Below, piece by piece: positions 16,971 to 26,665 of a DNA stretch of 64,000 nt. The stretch's first letter is position 1. Each line of letters begins with the position of its first letter. The stretch spans positions 226,474 to 290,473 of the forward strand of contig DATCMB010000016.1 in NCBI GenBank assembly GCA_036563615.1. Direction: 5' to 3'. Position numbers and translations under genes: made by a program. This DNA is from Candidatus Binatia bacterium (lineage in GTDB: Bacteria > Desulfobacterota > Binatia > UBA12015). The notes under the pieces are model-generated. The model saw only the letters and a program-made list of their open reading frames with translations, ran no database searches and had not been told where the DNA came from.

Positions 16971-17756
16971 TCACGCCGCTTCGACCACCGCGGGCAGGAC
17001 GACGAAGAGCTGGATCGCGTCGAACACGGCGTGCGCGACGATGCACGGCACGACGTCGCCGCGCGCGCTGAACACGCGGCCGATCACCAGCGAGACGACG
17101 AACACGCCGACCAGCATCAGCGGCAGGCCGTAGCTCGCGTGGCTCGCGGTGAACAGCAGGCTCGAGACCAGCAGCCCCGTGCGCGCCTGCAGGAACGAGC
17201 GGAAGAAGAGCTCCTCGAAGATGCCCGCCGACAGCACGAGCGCGAGGCGCTGCGGCACCGACAGCCCGACGATCGTCCGCACCACGCCGGGGATCTCCTC
17301 CTGCTCGGCGACCGCCGCGCCCTCTCCTCCGACCAGACCGACCAGCGTGCCGACGACCGCCATCGCGAGCATCGTCACCGCCCAGCCGGCGAAGCCCGCC
17401 GCCACGCCGCGACGGATCGCGCGCAGCGGATTCTCCGTGCGCACGTGCAGGAAGCGCAGCAGCGGCCGGAAGCCGGCGAGCATCCACCACACGACGAGGA
17501 AGCCGAGCAGCAGCGCGTGGCCGAGGAAGAGCGCGGGGAAGTCGACGTGCTCGAGGCGCTCGGTTGGAACCGGCTCGCCGATGCGGGTCGCCGGCATGAC
17601 CACCGTCAGCGCCAGCGTGACCGTCAGCGCGGCGTACGCGAGGAAGCGACGCGCCGGGCTCGGGAACTCCTCGACGACGAGGCGCGGCCAGGAGGTGCGC
17701 GACGTCAAGCCGATGGTCGCGACCGCCGATAGGATGAGGGCGCCGAGCATGCTCAT
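16971..17756 (-). CDS. CPBP family intramembrane (CAAX-type) metalloprotease
   Basis: 261 residues, about seven membrane segments. Signature motifs of the Rce1/CPBP family: FEELFFRSFLQ (EExxxR) near 168-178, TASHASYG (conserved His) near 198-205, and AHAVFDAIQ (His-x3-Asp/Asn) near 240-248. Bacterial members are linked to bacteriocin maturation or self-immunity, or have unknown targets. The start ATG 17756 gives a hydrophobic first helix (MSMLGALILSAVATIG). Divergent from the patatin gene with only 39 bases between starts, so their promoters overlap. Confidence 0.88.
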   Translation of the reverse strand: MSMLGALILSAVATIGLTSRTSWPRLVVEEFPSPARRFLAYAALTVTLALTVVMPATRIGEPVPTERLEHVDFPALFLGHALLLGFLVVWWMLAGFRPLLRFLHVRTENPLRAIRRGVAAGFAGWAVTMLAMAVVGTLVGLVGGEGAAVAEQEEIPGVVRTIVGLSVPQRLALVLSAGIFEELFFRSFLQARTGLLVSSLLFTASHASYGLPLMLVGVFVVSLVIGRVFSARGDVVPCIVAHAVFDAIQLFVVLPAVVEAA

Positions 17757-17795
17757 TGGCGCGCTTGGAACCGTTCAGGCATAAGGCAGTCGCGC

Positions 17796-18968
17796 ATGTC
17801 GACGATAACACGCAATTCCGACTCGGGCGGCAAGCTCGGCCTCGTGCTCTCCGGCGGCGGCGCGCGAGGCCCCTTGCAGGTCGGCGTCTACGAGCGCCTG
17901 TTGCGTGACTCTCGCTTCGCCGACGGCCCGCAGGTGCTGAGCGGCACCTCCGCGGGCGCGCTCAACGCCGCCATGATCTCCGCCGGCTTCACGCCGAGCG
18001 AGATGATGGACTTCTGGTACGGCCTCGCCGACGACCCACCGGTCGTCGCGAGCGCGCGCTTCTTCCGCACGCTCGCCCAGACGCTGCTCAAGATCGCGGC
18101 GCGCGAGCTCCTCGACGTGCCCCGCCGGCTGCCGCGCGACACGATCCGCTTCCTGCAGCGCGCGCGCTACTACTGGCCGCCGCAGCTCGGCTCGCTCGCG
18201 GCGCTGGTCACCGACTACTTCCTGACCAGCCGCTTCGACCTGGTGAGCGAGATCCTCGAGGGCATCGAGGAGCCGTTCCTGGTCGACACGGGACGCCTGC
18301 GCGATCGCCTGGTGAAGCTGTTCGGCGGAACGCGCGTACCGAGCAAGCGGCGGCTCGCGATCAACGCGGTCGACATCCACACCGGACGCGTCGTGCGCTA
18401 CGTCACCGGACCGGTGCCGGCGGTGCCGGCGTCGGAGTACGTCGTGGTGCCGGCGATCAGCGTCGACATGCTGGTCGCGAGCGCGAGCATCCCGCTGCTG
18501 TTCAGCCCGGTGCCGATCGGCACGCGGCTGCTGTGGGACGGGGGGCTGCTGGTCAACACGCCGCTCGCGCCGGCGGTCGCGCTCGGCGCGGATCAGATCA
18601 TCACGGTGCTGGTCACCGAGCAGCACCGCACCGGCAGCCTGCGCCGCTTCGGCCGCGCCGTCGAGCGCACCGCGGACTCGTTCCTCGAGAACGCGTACAA
18701 CGTCGACCGCATGCTGCTGCTCGAGCGCAACCGTCTCGCGCGGATGGACGGCAGCCCGTACCGCGAGGTCAAGCTCTACGAGGCGCTGCGTCCGGCGCAC
18801 GACCGCGCGGTGTTCAGCGCGGGCTCGTACCTGAACTTCCAGCGCCCGACGATGGCCGCGATGTACCGCGCCGGTCAGCGCGCCGCGACCGACTGGCTCG
18901 CGCAGGGTCCGCCGATCGACCGCCTCGACGCGCGTCAGAACGTGACGCGCAGCGCGCGCACCGGCTGA
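17796..18968 (+). CDS. Patatin-like phospholipase
   Basis: 390 residues. Oxyanion loop SGGGARGPLQVG near 19-30, nucleophile motif GTSAG (Ser of the catalytic dyad) near 52-56 and the catalytic Asp in WDGG near 246-249 are all intact. It is expected to hydrolyse lipid acyl esters in the cytoplasm or at the inner membrane; there is no signal peptide. The C-terminal part (residues 270-390) is family-variable. Confidence 0.9.
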   Translation: MSTITRNSDSGGKLGLVLSGGGARGPLQVGVYERLLRDSRFADGPQVLSGTSAGALNAAMISAGFTPSEMMDFWYGLADDPPVVASARFFRTLAQTLLKIAARELLDVPRRLPRDTIRFLQRARYYWPPQLGSLAALVTDYFLTSRFDLVSEILEGIEEPFLVDTGRLRDRLVKLFGGTRVPSKRRLAINAVDIHTGRVVRYVTGPVPAVPASEYVVVPAISVDMLVASASIPLLFSPVPIGTRLLWDGGLLVNTPLAPAVALGADQIITVLVTEQHRTGSLRRFGRAVERTADSFLENAYNVDRMLLLERNRLARMDGSPYREVKLYEALRPAHDRAVFSAGSYLNFQRPTMAAMYRAGQRAATDWLAQGPPIDRLDARQNVTRSARTG

Positions 18969-18986
18969 TTCGCCGACGCGTTCCGT

Positions 18987-19658
18987 TCACGCGGCGACGC
19001 GCGCGAGGACCGCGGCGACCACGGCGTCGCAGCGCTCGTTGCCGAAGCCGAAGCACTCGCGCAGCCGGAGCCCGAAGCGCGTCTCGATGTCGCGCCGCAG
19101 GAGCTCGCGCGCGCGGTGCAGCCGCGTGCGCACCGTCTCCTCCGGGACGTCCTGGCACTCCGCGGTCTCGGCCGTGCTGAGCCCCTCGACGGCGCGCAGC
19201 ACGAACGTCGTGCGGTAGACCTCGGGCAGCTCGCCGATCGCGCTCTCGAGCGCGCGGCGCAGCTCGACGTCGATCGACTGCTGCTCCGCGCTGCATGCGA
19301 CGTCGGGGAGCGCGTCGCCGGCGTCGGTGGCGTCGAAGGTGCGGCGACGCAGACGGTCGCGCTCGATCGCATGGTTCAGCACGATGCGCGTGAGCCAGGT
19401 CGAGAAGCGCGCCCGTCCCGCGAACGAGGCGAGGTTGGCGTACGCGCGCACCCACGCCTCCTGCATCGCATCCTCCGCCTCGTGGTCGTCGCGCAGCACG
19501 GCGCGCGCGGCGCGGTAGACGCGCTGGTTGTAGCGGCGCATCAGGACCTCGAAGAGCCGGACGTCGCCGGCCAGCACGCGCTCGACGACCTCCTCGTCGG
19601 CGAGCGCCGCCGCGGACGCCAACGTGTCCCCCGCCGACGTCGGTCGGGTGTCGAGCAT
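18987..19658 (-). CDS. ECF-subfamily RNA polymerase sigma factor
   Basis: 223 residues from ATG 19658, chosen because GAGGAG sits six bases upstream; upstream in-frame ATGs would run the protein through a perfect palindrome. Region 2 (RLFEVLMRRYNQRVYRAARAVLRDDHEAEDAMQEAWVRAYANL) and region 4 (LPEVYRTTFVLRAVEGLSTAETAECQDVPEETVRTRLHRARELL) are both complete. The C-terminal tail contains FGFGNERCDAVVAAVLARV, resembling tails of sigma factors without a neighbouring anti-sigma gene. No anti-sigma factor is present. It is divergent from the di-haem cytochrome gene, a probable target. Confidence 0.9.
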   Translation of the reverse strand: MLDTRPTSAGDTLASAAALADEEVVERVLAGDVRLFEVLMRRYNQRVYRAARAVLRDDHEAEDAMQEAWVRAYANLASFAGRARFSTWLTRIVLNHAIERDRLRRRTFDATDAGDALPDVACSAEQQSIDVELRRALESAIGELPEVYRTTFVLRAVEGLSTAETAECQDVPEETVRTRLHRARELLRRDIETRFGLRLRECFGFGNERCDAVVAAVLARVAA

Positions 19659-19710
19659 GAACGCTCCTCGCATCTGGACCTCCGCAGCCATTCGACGGCG
19701 CGGCTCACGA

Positions 19711-19730
19711 AACGTTCCCGCGGGAACGTT
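19711..19730. promoter_or_regulatory. Perfect 20-bp palindrome between sigma factor and cytochrome genes
   Basis: AACGTTCCCGCGGGAACGTT is a perfect inverted repeat in the divergent region between the ECF sigma gene (start 19658) and the cytochrome gene (start 19769). Each arm offers GGGAAC, close to the GGAAC -35 core of many ECF promoters, one on each strand. It could be a bidirectional ECF promoter core, an operator, or both. The plus-strand copy is followed about 17 bases later by CTCTCA. Confidence 0.6.
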
Positions 19731-19768
19731 CCGGCGCCCCGGCGCTCTCATGGCCAGGAGGCAACGTC

Positions 19769-21157
19769 ATGGGAGAGCATACTCGATCGCGCCTTCGCGC
19801 GCGCTGGGTTGAGGCCGTCTTGCTCGCCACCGTACCCTTGGTGTTCGTGGCGCTGGTCGGATTGTCCGGCGCCGCGGGGCCGATTCGCATCCCGCACGGT
19901 GGCGGGGCGCTGCCGGGGCGCGGCGGCCCGCGCGCCGACCCGGTGCTCGAGAACGCCGCGGCGCTGATCGCCGAGGGCCGGCGCACGTTCCGCGAGGACA
20001 CCTTCGGCGACGAGCAGTTCTGGGGCGGCACGCTGCGCCTGCACGAGGCGATCGCCGGCGCCGCGCACGGCGGCGTCGGACCGGGCGTGAGCCCGCGCGC
20101 AGCGCTCGGCGTCGGGCTCAAGGTCGACGCCGAGGCGCTGCCGCCGCAACTTCGTGCGCGGCTGCGCCGCGGCGAGCTCGACCTCGACGATCCGGCGACG
20201 ACGCTCGCGCTGCTCGAGCTCGACGCGGTGGTCGGCGTCAAGGGCTTCTTCGACGGGGCCGGAAACCTGAGCTCGCTCGGCATCCAGTGCGCGTTCTGCC
20301 ACTCGACGGTCGACGACGCGCTGGCGCCCGGCATCGGCAAGCGCCTCGACGGCTGGGCGAACCGCGACCTGAACGTCGGCGCGATCATCGACCTGTCGCC
20401 CGACCTCTCGCCGATCGCCGCGCTGCTGCAGGTCGACGAGGCGACGGTGCGCACCGTCCTGCGCTCGTGGGGACCGGGCAAGTTCGACGCGTCGCTGCTG
20501 CTCGACGGTCGCGCGCTGCGTCCCGACGGCACGCCGGCCGCGACGCTCATCCCGCCCGCCTACGGCCTCGCCGGCGTCAACCTGCACACCTTCACCGGCT
20601 GGGGCGGCGTGAGCCACTGGAACGCGCTGGTCGCGAACGTCGAGATGCAGGGCCAGGGGAGGTTCTTCGACCCGCGGCTCGACGACGCCGAGCAGTTCCC
20701 GGTCGCGGCGCGCGCCGGCTTCGGCCACCTGCGCGCCGACGTCGACCGGATCACGCCGAAGCTCCCGGCGCTGCAGCTCTACCAGCTCTCGCTGCCGACG
20801 CCCGTGCCGCCGCCCGGCAGCTTCGACGCCGAAGCCGCGGCGCGCGGCGAGGAGCTGTTCAGCGGTCGCGCGCGCTGCGCGACCTGCCACGTGCCGCCGC
20901 TCTTCACCGAGCCCGGCTGGAACATGCACACCGCCGAGGAGATCGGCATCGACGACTTCCAGGCGAGCCGCTCACCCGACCGGCGCTACCGCACCACACC
21001 GCTGCGCGGGCTCTGGGCGCACGCCAAGGGTGGCTTCTACCACGACGGACGCTTCGCGACGCTCGCCGACGTCGTGCGCCACTACGACGCTCACTTCGCG
21101 CTCGGCTTGACGGAGCAGGAGATCGCCGACCTGGTCGAGTACCTGAAGTCGCTGTGA
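19769..21157 (+). CDS. Di-haem cytochrome c (cytochrome c peroxidase/MauG-like)
   Basis: 462 residues from ATG 19769 behind AGGAGG. An N-terminal membrane/signal segment (VEAVLLATVPLVFVALVGLSG) is followed by two c-type haem sites: CAFCH near 174 and CATCH near 371. The second half (YRTTPLRGLWAHAKGGFYHDGRFATLADVVRHYDAHF) is the typical C-terminal haem-domain ending of CcpA/MauG relatives. It should act in the periplasm. Expression from the palindrome shared with the ECF sigma gene suggests stress control, possibly oxidative; that is inference. Confidence 0.87.
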   Translation: MGEHTRSRLRARWVEAVLLATVPLVFVALVGLSGAAGPIRIPHGGGALPGRGGPRADPVLENAAALIAEGRRTFREDTFGDEQFWGGTLRLHEAIAGAAHGGVGPGVSPRAALGVGLKVDAEALPPQLRARLRRGELDLDDPATTLALLELDAVVGVKGFFDGAGNLSSLGIQCAFCHSTVDDALAPGIGKRLDGWANRDLNVGAIIDLSPDLSPIAALLQVDEATVRTVLRSWGPGKFDASLLLDGRALRPDGTPAATLIPPAYGLAGVNLHTFTGWGGVSHWNALVANVEMQGQGRFFDPRLDDAEQFPVAARAGFGHLRADVDRITPKLPALQLYQLSLPTPVPPPGSFDAEAAARGEELFSGRARCATCHVPPLFTEPGWNMHTAEEIGIDDFQASRSPDRRYRTTPLRGLWAHAKGGFYHDGRFATLADVVRHYDAHFALGLTEQEIADLVEYLKSL

Positions 21158-21173
21158 GGTCGCGGTGACGCCG

Positions 21174-22223
<1,050 letters not shown>

Positions 22224-22298
22224 GGCGCCGAAGCGCGAGCCCCGTCGCGCGGCGGCGCGGTGTATGCACCCCGCGCCGCTTCCGCTGCGCGACGCGCG

Positions 22299-23918
22299 CT
22301 ACGACGCCGCGCTCTGCGCGCGCGCCGCGAGCGCCGTCTTGTCGACCTTCATCCCCGGCGTCAGCGGCAGCTCCGCGCACACCACCACGCGGTCGGGGAC
22401 CTTGTAGTCGGCGATGTGACGCGCGACGAAGGCGCGCACCTCGTCCGCGTCGGGCGGCGTCGCCGGGTCACGAGGCACGATGAACGCGACGCCGCGCTCG
22501 CCGAGCACCGGGTCCGGCACGCCGACCACCGCGGCCTGCGCGATCGCCGGGTGCTCGCCGAGCACCGCCTCGACCTCGACCGGGTACACGTTGTAGCCGC
22601 CGCGGATGTACATCTCCTTCTTGCGGCCGACGAGCCGCAGGTAGCCCTGCTCGTCGAGCACGCCGAGGTCGCCGGTGTAGAAGAAGCCGTCGGCGTCGAG
22701 CACCTCGGCGGTCGCCTCCGGCTGCTTCCAGTAGCCGCGCATCACCGCCGGCGAGCGGATCGCCACCTCGCCGACCTCGCCCGGCGGCAGCGGCCGGCGC
22801 GCGTCGTCGACCACGCGCAGCTCGACGATCGAGCTCGCATGGCCGACCGTGGTCGCGAGCTGCTCCTCGGTGTCGCCCGGGCGCGAGCCCGTGCCGACGG
22901 CGGTCTCGGTGCACGAGTAGCGCGTGACGAGCTCGATCTTGAGCCGCTCGCGGATCTGACGCACGAGCTCCGGCGTGAACGGCGCGCCGCCGATCGCCCC
23001 CGTGCGCAGCGACGACAGGTCGAAGCGCTCGAGCTCCGGGTCCATCAGGATCAGGCTGTACTGCGCCGGGACGCCGCCGATGTAGCTGACGCGCTCGCGC
23101 TCGATGGTCTCGAGCACGGTGCGCGCCTTGAACGACTCGAGCAGCACCGTGGTCTGCGCGCCCGAGATGTTGGCGACGATCTTGGTCATGAAGCCGACGT
23201 GCGAGAACGGCGTGCCGGTCGCGAGCGCGCGCTCGCCGTACTCCTGCAGCAGCTCGTGCCGCGTCTCGCGGACCGCGTCGAGGTTGGCGTAGGTGAAGGT
23301 GGCGCCCTTCGGACGTCCGGTGGTGCCGCTCGTGTAGACGAGCGCCACGACGTCGTCCGGTGAGAGCTCGACGTGCGGCGGACGGCGCGTGGGATCGTCG
23401 CCCTCGAGCGCCGCGAAGGGCGCCAGCGCCGGCACGCGCACCGACGGGTCGCGGCTGCACGAGCAGGCGTCGATCTGCTCGACGTCGCCGTCGACGACGA
23501 AGACGTGCTCGAGCGTCGGGATGCGCGCGCCGAGCCGACGCGCGAGCGACGCGAGCTCGCGCTCGCCGTGCCGCGCGATCGCGACCACGGCGCGCGCGCC
23601 GCTGTCGCGCAGGATGAACTCGATCTCGCCGTCGCCGAAGCGCGGGTTGATGCCGGTCGTGATGACGCCGATCTTCGCCGCCGCGAGGTAGCACAGCGCG
23701 TACTCGACCCGCGGCGGCAGCAGGAGCGCGAGCACGTCGCCCTTGCGCATCCCGAGCTCGGCGAGCCCGGCGGCGAGCGCGTCCGAGCGCCGGTCCCAGC
23801 CGGCGTACGTCAAGCGCAAAGGCGGACCGTCGGGATCGGCCGGGTTGCGGTAGACGAAGGCGTCGCGATCGCCGTCCACGCGCGCGATCTCGCGCAGCCA
23901 GTCGCCGAGAAGCTTCAC
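22299..23918 (-). CDS. AMP-forming acyl-CoA synthetase
   Basis: 539 residues from GTG 23918 with GGAGG upstream; the start overlaps the stop of the DUF4340 gene in GTGA. P-loop YTSGTTGRPKGATFTY near 199-214, YSCTETAVGTGS near 324-335, YTGDLGVLDEQGYLRLVGRKKEMYIRGGYNVYPVEVE hinge near 423-459, and catalytic Lys in PLTPGMKVDKTAL near the C-terminus. It should activate a carboxylic acid, probably fatty or aryl, to its CoA thioester. Its position as last gene of an ABC-exporter operon is unusual. Confidence 0.9.
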   Translation of the reverse strand: MKLLGDWLREIARVDGDRDAFVYRNPADPDGPPLRLTYAGWDRRSDALAAGLAELGMRKGDVLALLLPPRVEYALCYLAAAKIGVITTGINPRFGDGEIEFILRDSGARAVVAIARHGERELASLARRLGARIPTLEHVFVVDGDVEQIDACSCSRDPSVRVPALAPFAALEGDDPTRRPPHVELSPDDVVALVYTSGTTGRPKGATFTYANLDAVRETRHELLQEYGERALATGTPFSHVGFMTKIVANISGAQTTVLLESFKARTVLETIERERVSYIGGVPAQYSLILMDPELERFDLSSLRTGAIGGAPFTPELVRQIRERLKIELVTRYSCTETAVGTGSRPGDTEEQLATTVGHASSIVELRVVDDARRPLPPGEVGEVAIRSPAVMRGYWKQPEATAEVLDADGFFYTGDLGVLDEQGYLRLVGRKKEMYIRGGYNVYPVEVEAVLGEHPAIAQAAVVGVPDPVLGERGVAFIVPRDPATPPDADEVRAFVARHIADYKVPDRVVVCAELPLTPGMKVDKTALAARAQSAAS

Positions 23919-24517
23919 GCGTCACCTCCGACCTGCGTCTCTTGCAGCGCGCGCAGCCGGTAGAGCGCCGCCGCGATGTCGTTGAACACCAGCGTGCCGA
24001 CCTGCAGCACGTCGCTCGACGGCAGGACGCGCGCGTAGAGCGCCGCCGTGCTCGTCGTGAGCTGTCCGATCTGCAGCGTGCGCTCCTCGCCCGACTCGAG
24101 CTGCAGGACGATCGTCGCCTGCGGATCCTCGAGGCCGAAGTCGCGCAGCGCGCCCGCCTGCAACGGGAAGCGGTCGATCTCCGGCAGGGTGACGATCTCG
24201 CGCACCAGCGTGTCGAGCGTCTGGTCGATCTCCGCCTGCGAGGGCGGAGTGAGCCCGGCTGCGTCTTCGGCGTCGGCGCGCGCGTTGCGCACCGCGAGCA
24301 CCTCCCAGTGGCCGTTCGTCCGCCGCGCGACGATCGCGCCCTGCCAGCTCCGCACGTCGATCGCGCGCACCGCGCTCGGCGCGAAGTCGAACACGGCCTT
24401 CACCTCGGCGGACGGCGGCGGCGGTGGCGGCGGCGCCATCCGCCAGGCGATCCAGGTCGCGAGCGCGGACGCCGCGATCACCGCGAGCGCAACGAGGCTC
24501 TGCCGTCCGGGCGTCAC
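23915..24517 (-). CDS. DUF4340 domain protein with N-terminal membrane anchor
   Basis: 200 residues from GTG 24517, which follows a strong GGAGGAGGGG site. One membrane helix (LVALAVIAASALATWIAWRM, about 7-26) is followed by a Pro-rich linker and the DUF4340 beta-rich domain (DFGLEDPQATIVLQLESGEERTLQIG, then VFNDIAAALYRLR). DUF4340 proteins regularly form the fourth member of Gld-type ABC cassettes. It lies 17 bases after GldG. The known family length is larger (often 300 or more), so this is a short form. Function is unknown. Confidence 0.82.
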   Translation of the reverse strand: MTPGRQSLVALAVIAASALATWIAWRMAPPPPPPPSAEVKAVFDFAPSAVRAIDVRSWQGAIVARRTNGHWEVLAVRNARADAEDAAGLTPPSQAEIDQTLDTLVREIVTLPEIDRFPLQAGALRDFGLEDPQATIVLQLESGEERTLQIGQLTTSTAALYARVLPSSDVLQVGTLVFNDIAAALYRLRALQETQVGGDA

Positions 24518-24534
24518 CCGCTCCCCTCCTCCGC

Positions 24535-25896
24535 TCAGCGACGTCGGCGGCGGCCGATCACCACCACCAGCCCGACCAGCAGCACGAGCGCCGGCTGCGC
24601 GACGACCGTGACGGCGAAGATCACGCGCGCGAGCTCGTCCGACACGTAGAGCGGCGACATCGGCCCGAGCTGCGTCTGCTGCATCTGCGGCCGCGCACCC
24701 TGCGCGCGCTCCTGCACGAGCCAGCCGACGGTGTTGACCAGCAGATCCTTGTTGCCGAGCAGCGACAGGAAGGAGTCGCTCGCGAAGTCGGCGTCGCCGA
24801 TCACCGCGAGGCGTCCCACCACGCCCGGCTCGCTTCCGATCACCGCGACGCCCATCACGCCGATCGGCCCGGGGCGGTCGCGGCTCTCGTCGAACGTCAC
24901 CTCGCCGGCGCGCGTGCGCGACGCGTCCTGCGCGGCGAAGCTCTCGTTCGCCGAGCGCGCGACGATCGTCGCCGGGCCGCCGCCGTCGTCGCGCGCGTCG
25001 CCGGTGAGCGACACCGAGCGCGCGCGACCGAGCACCGACGGCACGTCCATCGTCCGCGTCGCCTCGTGGTCGCGGTAGTACGGCACGACCACGTTCGTGC
25101 CGTCGCTGCCGTAGACGCGGTTCGCGCGGTCGATGACGACGTCGTCGCCGAGCCGGAGGCCCCAGCGCGCGACCCACTCCTCGAGCCGCGGCAGCCGCAC
25201 GGGATCGACCATCACGAGGACCGCGCCGCCGCGCTGCAGGTACGTCGTCAGCGCTTCGAGCTCGCTCTCGACCAGGTCGAGCTCCGGCCCGGCGAGGATC
25301 ACGGCGCTCGCGTCCGCCGGCACCTCGCGCAGGTCGAGCAGGCCGAGCGTCTCGACGACGTAGCCTTCGGTGCGCAGCACCTGCGCCGCGCGTCCGAGGT
25401 TCTCGTCCTTGCCCGGCGCGATCTCGCGCTCGCGGTGTCCGGTGACGAAGTACAGGACGCGCGGCTTCTCGTGCAGGATGCGCGCGATGCCGCCGATCAG
25501 GGCCTCCTCGTTGCCCGCGCCGGTGACGATCTCGCGCCCCTCGTAGCGCAGCACGGCACGGTCGTAGTGATCGACGCGGTGCTCCTTCGCGCGGCCGGGA
25601 TTGCGGTCGAGGTCGATCAGCTCGTAGCTGCACATGCGGCAGTGGTCGCGCACCATCTCGAGCAGGTCGTGCGCGCGCTGCCGCTCGCCGCGCTCGTAGT
25701 AGTACTCGATGCGCAGCGGCGCCTTGACCTCCTCGAGCACGGACAGCGAGTACGGCGACAGCGACAGCCGCTGGGTCAGCGTCAAGTCGAAGCGGCGGTT
25801 CGCGAGCTCGGCGAACGACTGCACGGCCACCGCGACCGACAGCACCGCCGCGAGCGACAGCGCGAACGCGATCCAGTGCGCGAGACGCTTGCTCAA
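24535..25896 (-). CDS. gldG: GldG-like ABC-associated membrane protein
   Basis: 453 residues. N-terminal membrane helix (WIAFALSLAAVLSVAVAVQSF, about 8-28), then RRFDLTLTQRLSLSPYSLSVLEEVKAPLRIEYYY, the hallmark opening of GldG/ABC-2-associated proteins, a large periplasmic Rossmann-like domain and a C-terminal helix (VVAQPALVLLVGLVVVIG) with a basic tail. It works with the GldA/GldF-like genes upstream. The family was named from gliding motility but is widespread in non-gliding bacteria, where the transported substance is unknown. Confidence 0.87.
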   Translation of the reverse strand: MSKRLAHWIAFALSLAAVLSVAVAVQSFAELANRRFDLTLTQRLSLSPYSLSVLEEVKAPLRIEYYYERGERQRAHDLLEMVRDHCRMCSYELIDLDRNPGRAKEHRVDHYDRAVLRYEGREIVTGAGNEEALIGGIARILHEKPRVLYFVTGHREREIAPGKDENLGRAAQVLRTEGYVVETLGLLDLREVPADASAVILAGPELDLVESELEALTTYLQRGGAVLVMVDPVRLPRLEEWVARWGLRLGDDVVIDRANRVYGSDGTNVVVPYYRDHEATRTMDVPSVLGRARSVSLTGDARDDGGGPATIVARSANESFAAQDASRTRAGEVTFDESRDRPGPIGVMGVAVIGSEPGVVGRLAVIGDADFASDSFLSLLGNKDLLVNTVGWLVQERAQGARPQMQQTQLGPMSPLYVSDELARVIFAVTVVAQPALVLLVGLVVVIGRRRRR

Positions 25897-25927
25897 GCCT
25901 CGCCCCGCCCTCCGCGACGCGTCTTCC

Positions 25928-26665
25928 TCACCGCACGCCCCGCCAGCGCCGCGAGCCGAGCGCGAGCACCGTCCAAGTGAGGAAGACGATGCTGAACAGG
26001 ATCAGGAAGGTGACGTCGCGCGTGTCGATGCCGCCGCGCGAGAAGGTGTAGAAGCGGTCGAACAGCGACAGCGGTTGCAGCACGGTCAGCACCGGCGCGC
26101 CGACCGCGGCCTGGTTCCAGGTCATCATCCAGAACAGCAGCAGCAGCGTGAAGGTGACCGCGGCCGCGAGCACCTGGCTGTCGGTGAGCGACGACACCAG
26201 AGTGCCGCAGGCGAGGAACGCCGCGCCGAGCAGGAACAGCCCGACGTACCCGGCGACGAGCGCTCCGAACGCGATCGGCGCGTGCGCCGGCAGCAGCAGC
26301 AACGGGTAGACCAGCGTCGGCAGCAGCATCAGGCCGAGGACGATCAGCGACGCGAAGTATTTGCCGAGCACGATCTCGACGTCGCGCAGCGGGTACGTCC
26401 ACAAGAGCTCGAGCGTCCCGAGCCGTCGCTCCTCGGCGAAGAGCCGCATGGTGAGCAGCGGCAGCAGCGTCAGCATGATCTGCCGCATGTCGTGGAGCTG
26501 GAACTGCCAGAGGCCGCGCGCGACGTCGAAGCCGCCGCTCAGCAGGAAGAACGAGAGGTTCGAGTAGAAGTAGAAGCCCGTCACCGCGAGGAACAGCGTG
26601 ATGACGACGTAGGCGAGCAGCGAGCTGAAGTACGTCACCAGCTCCTTGCGCAGCACCGCGATCAT
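25928..26665 (-). CDS. gldF: ABC-2 type permease (GldF-like)
   Basis: 245 residues from ATG 26665, overlapping the ATPase stop in ATGA. Six membrane segments of the ABC-2 type; the first cytoplasmic loop holds MRLFAEERRLGTLELLWTYPLRDVEIVLGKY, the E-loop/coupling-helix region that contacts the ATPase. Together with the GldA-like ATPase and GldG it would form an inner-membrane exporter. Confidence 0.88.
   Translation of the reverse strand: MIAVLRKELVTYFSSLLAYVVITLFLAVTGFYFYSNLSFFLLSGGFDVARGLWQFQLHDMRQIMLTLLPLLTMRLFAEERRLGTLELLWTYPLRDVEIVLGKYFASLIVLGLMLLPTLVYPLLLLPAHAPIAFGALVAGYVGLFLLGAAFLACGTLVSSLTDSQVLAAAVTFTLLLLFWMMTWNQAAVGAPVLTVLQPLSLFDRFYTFSRGGIDTRDVTFLILFSIVFLTWTVLALGSRRWRGVR

Noticed and set aside
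19659..19751. Longer N-terminus for the sigma factor starting at 19751
   Set aside because: Would encode the promoter palindrome and an Arg/Pro-rich extension; GAGGAG before ATG 19658 fits better.
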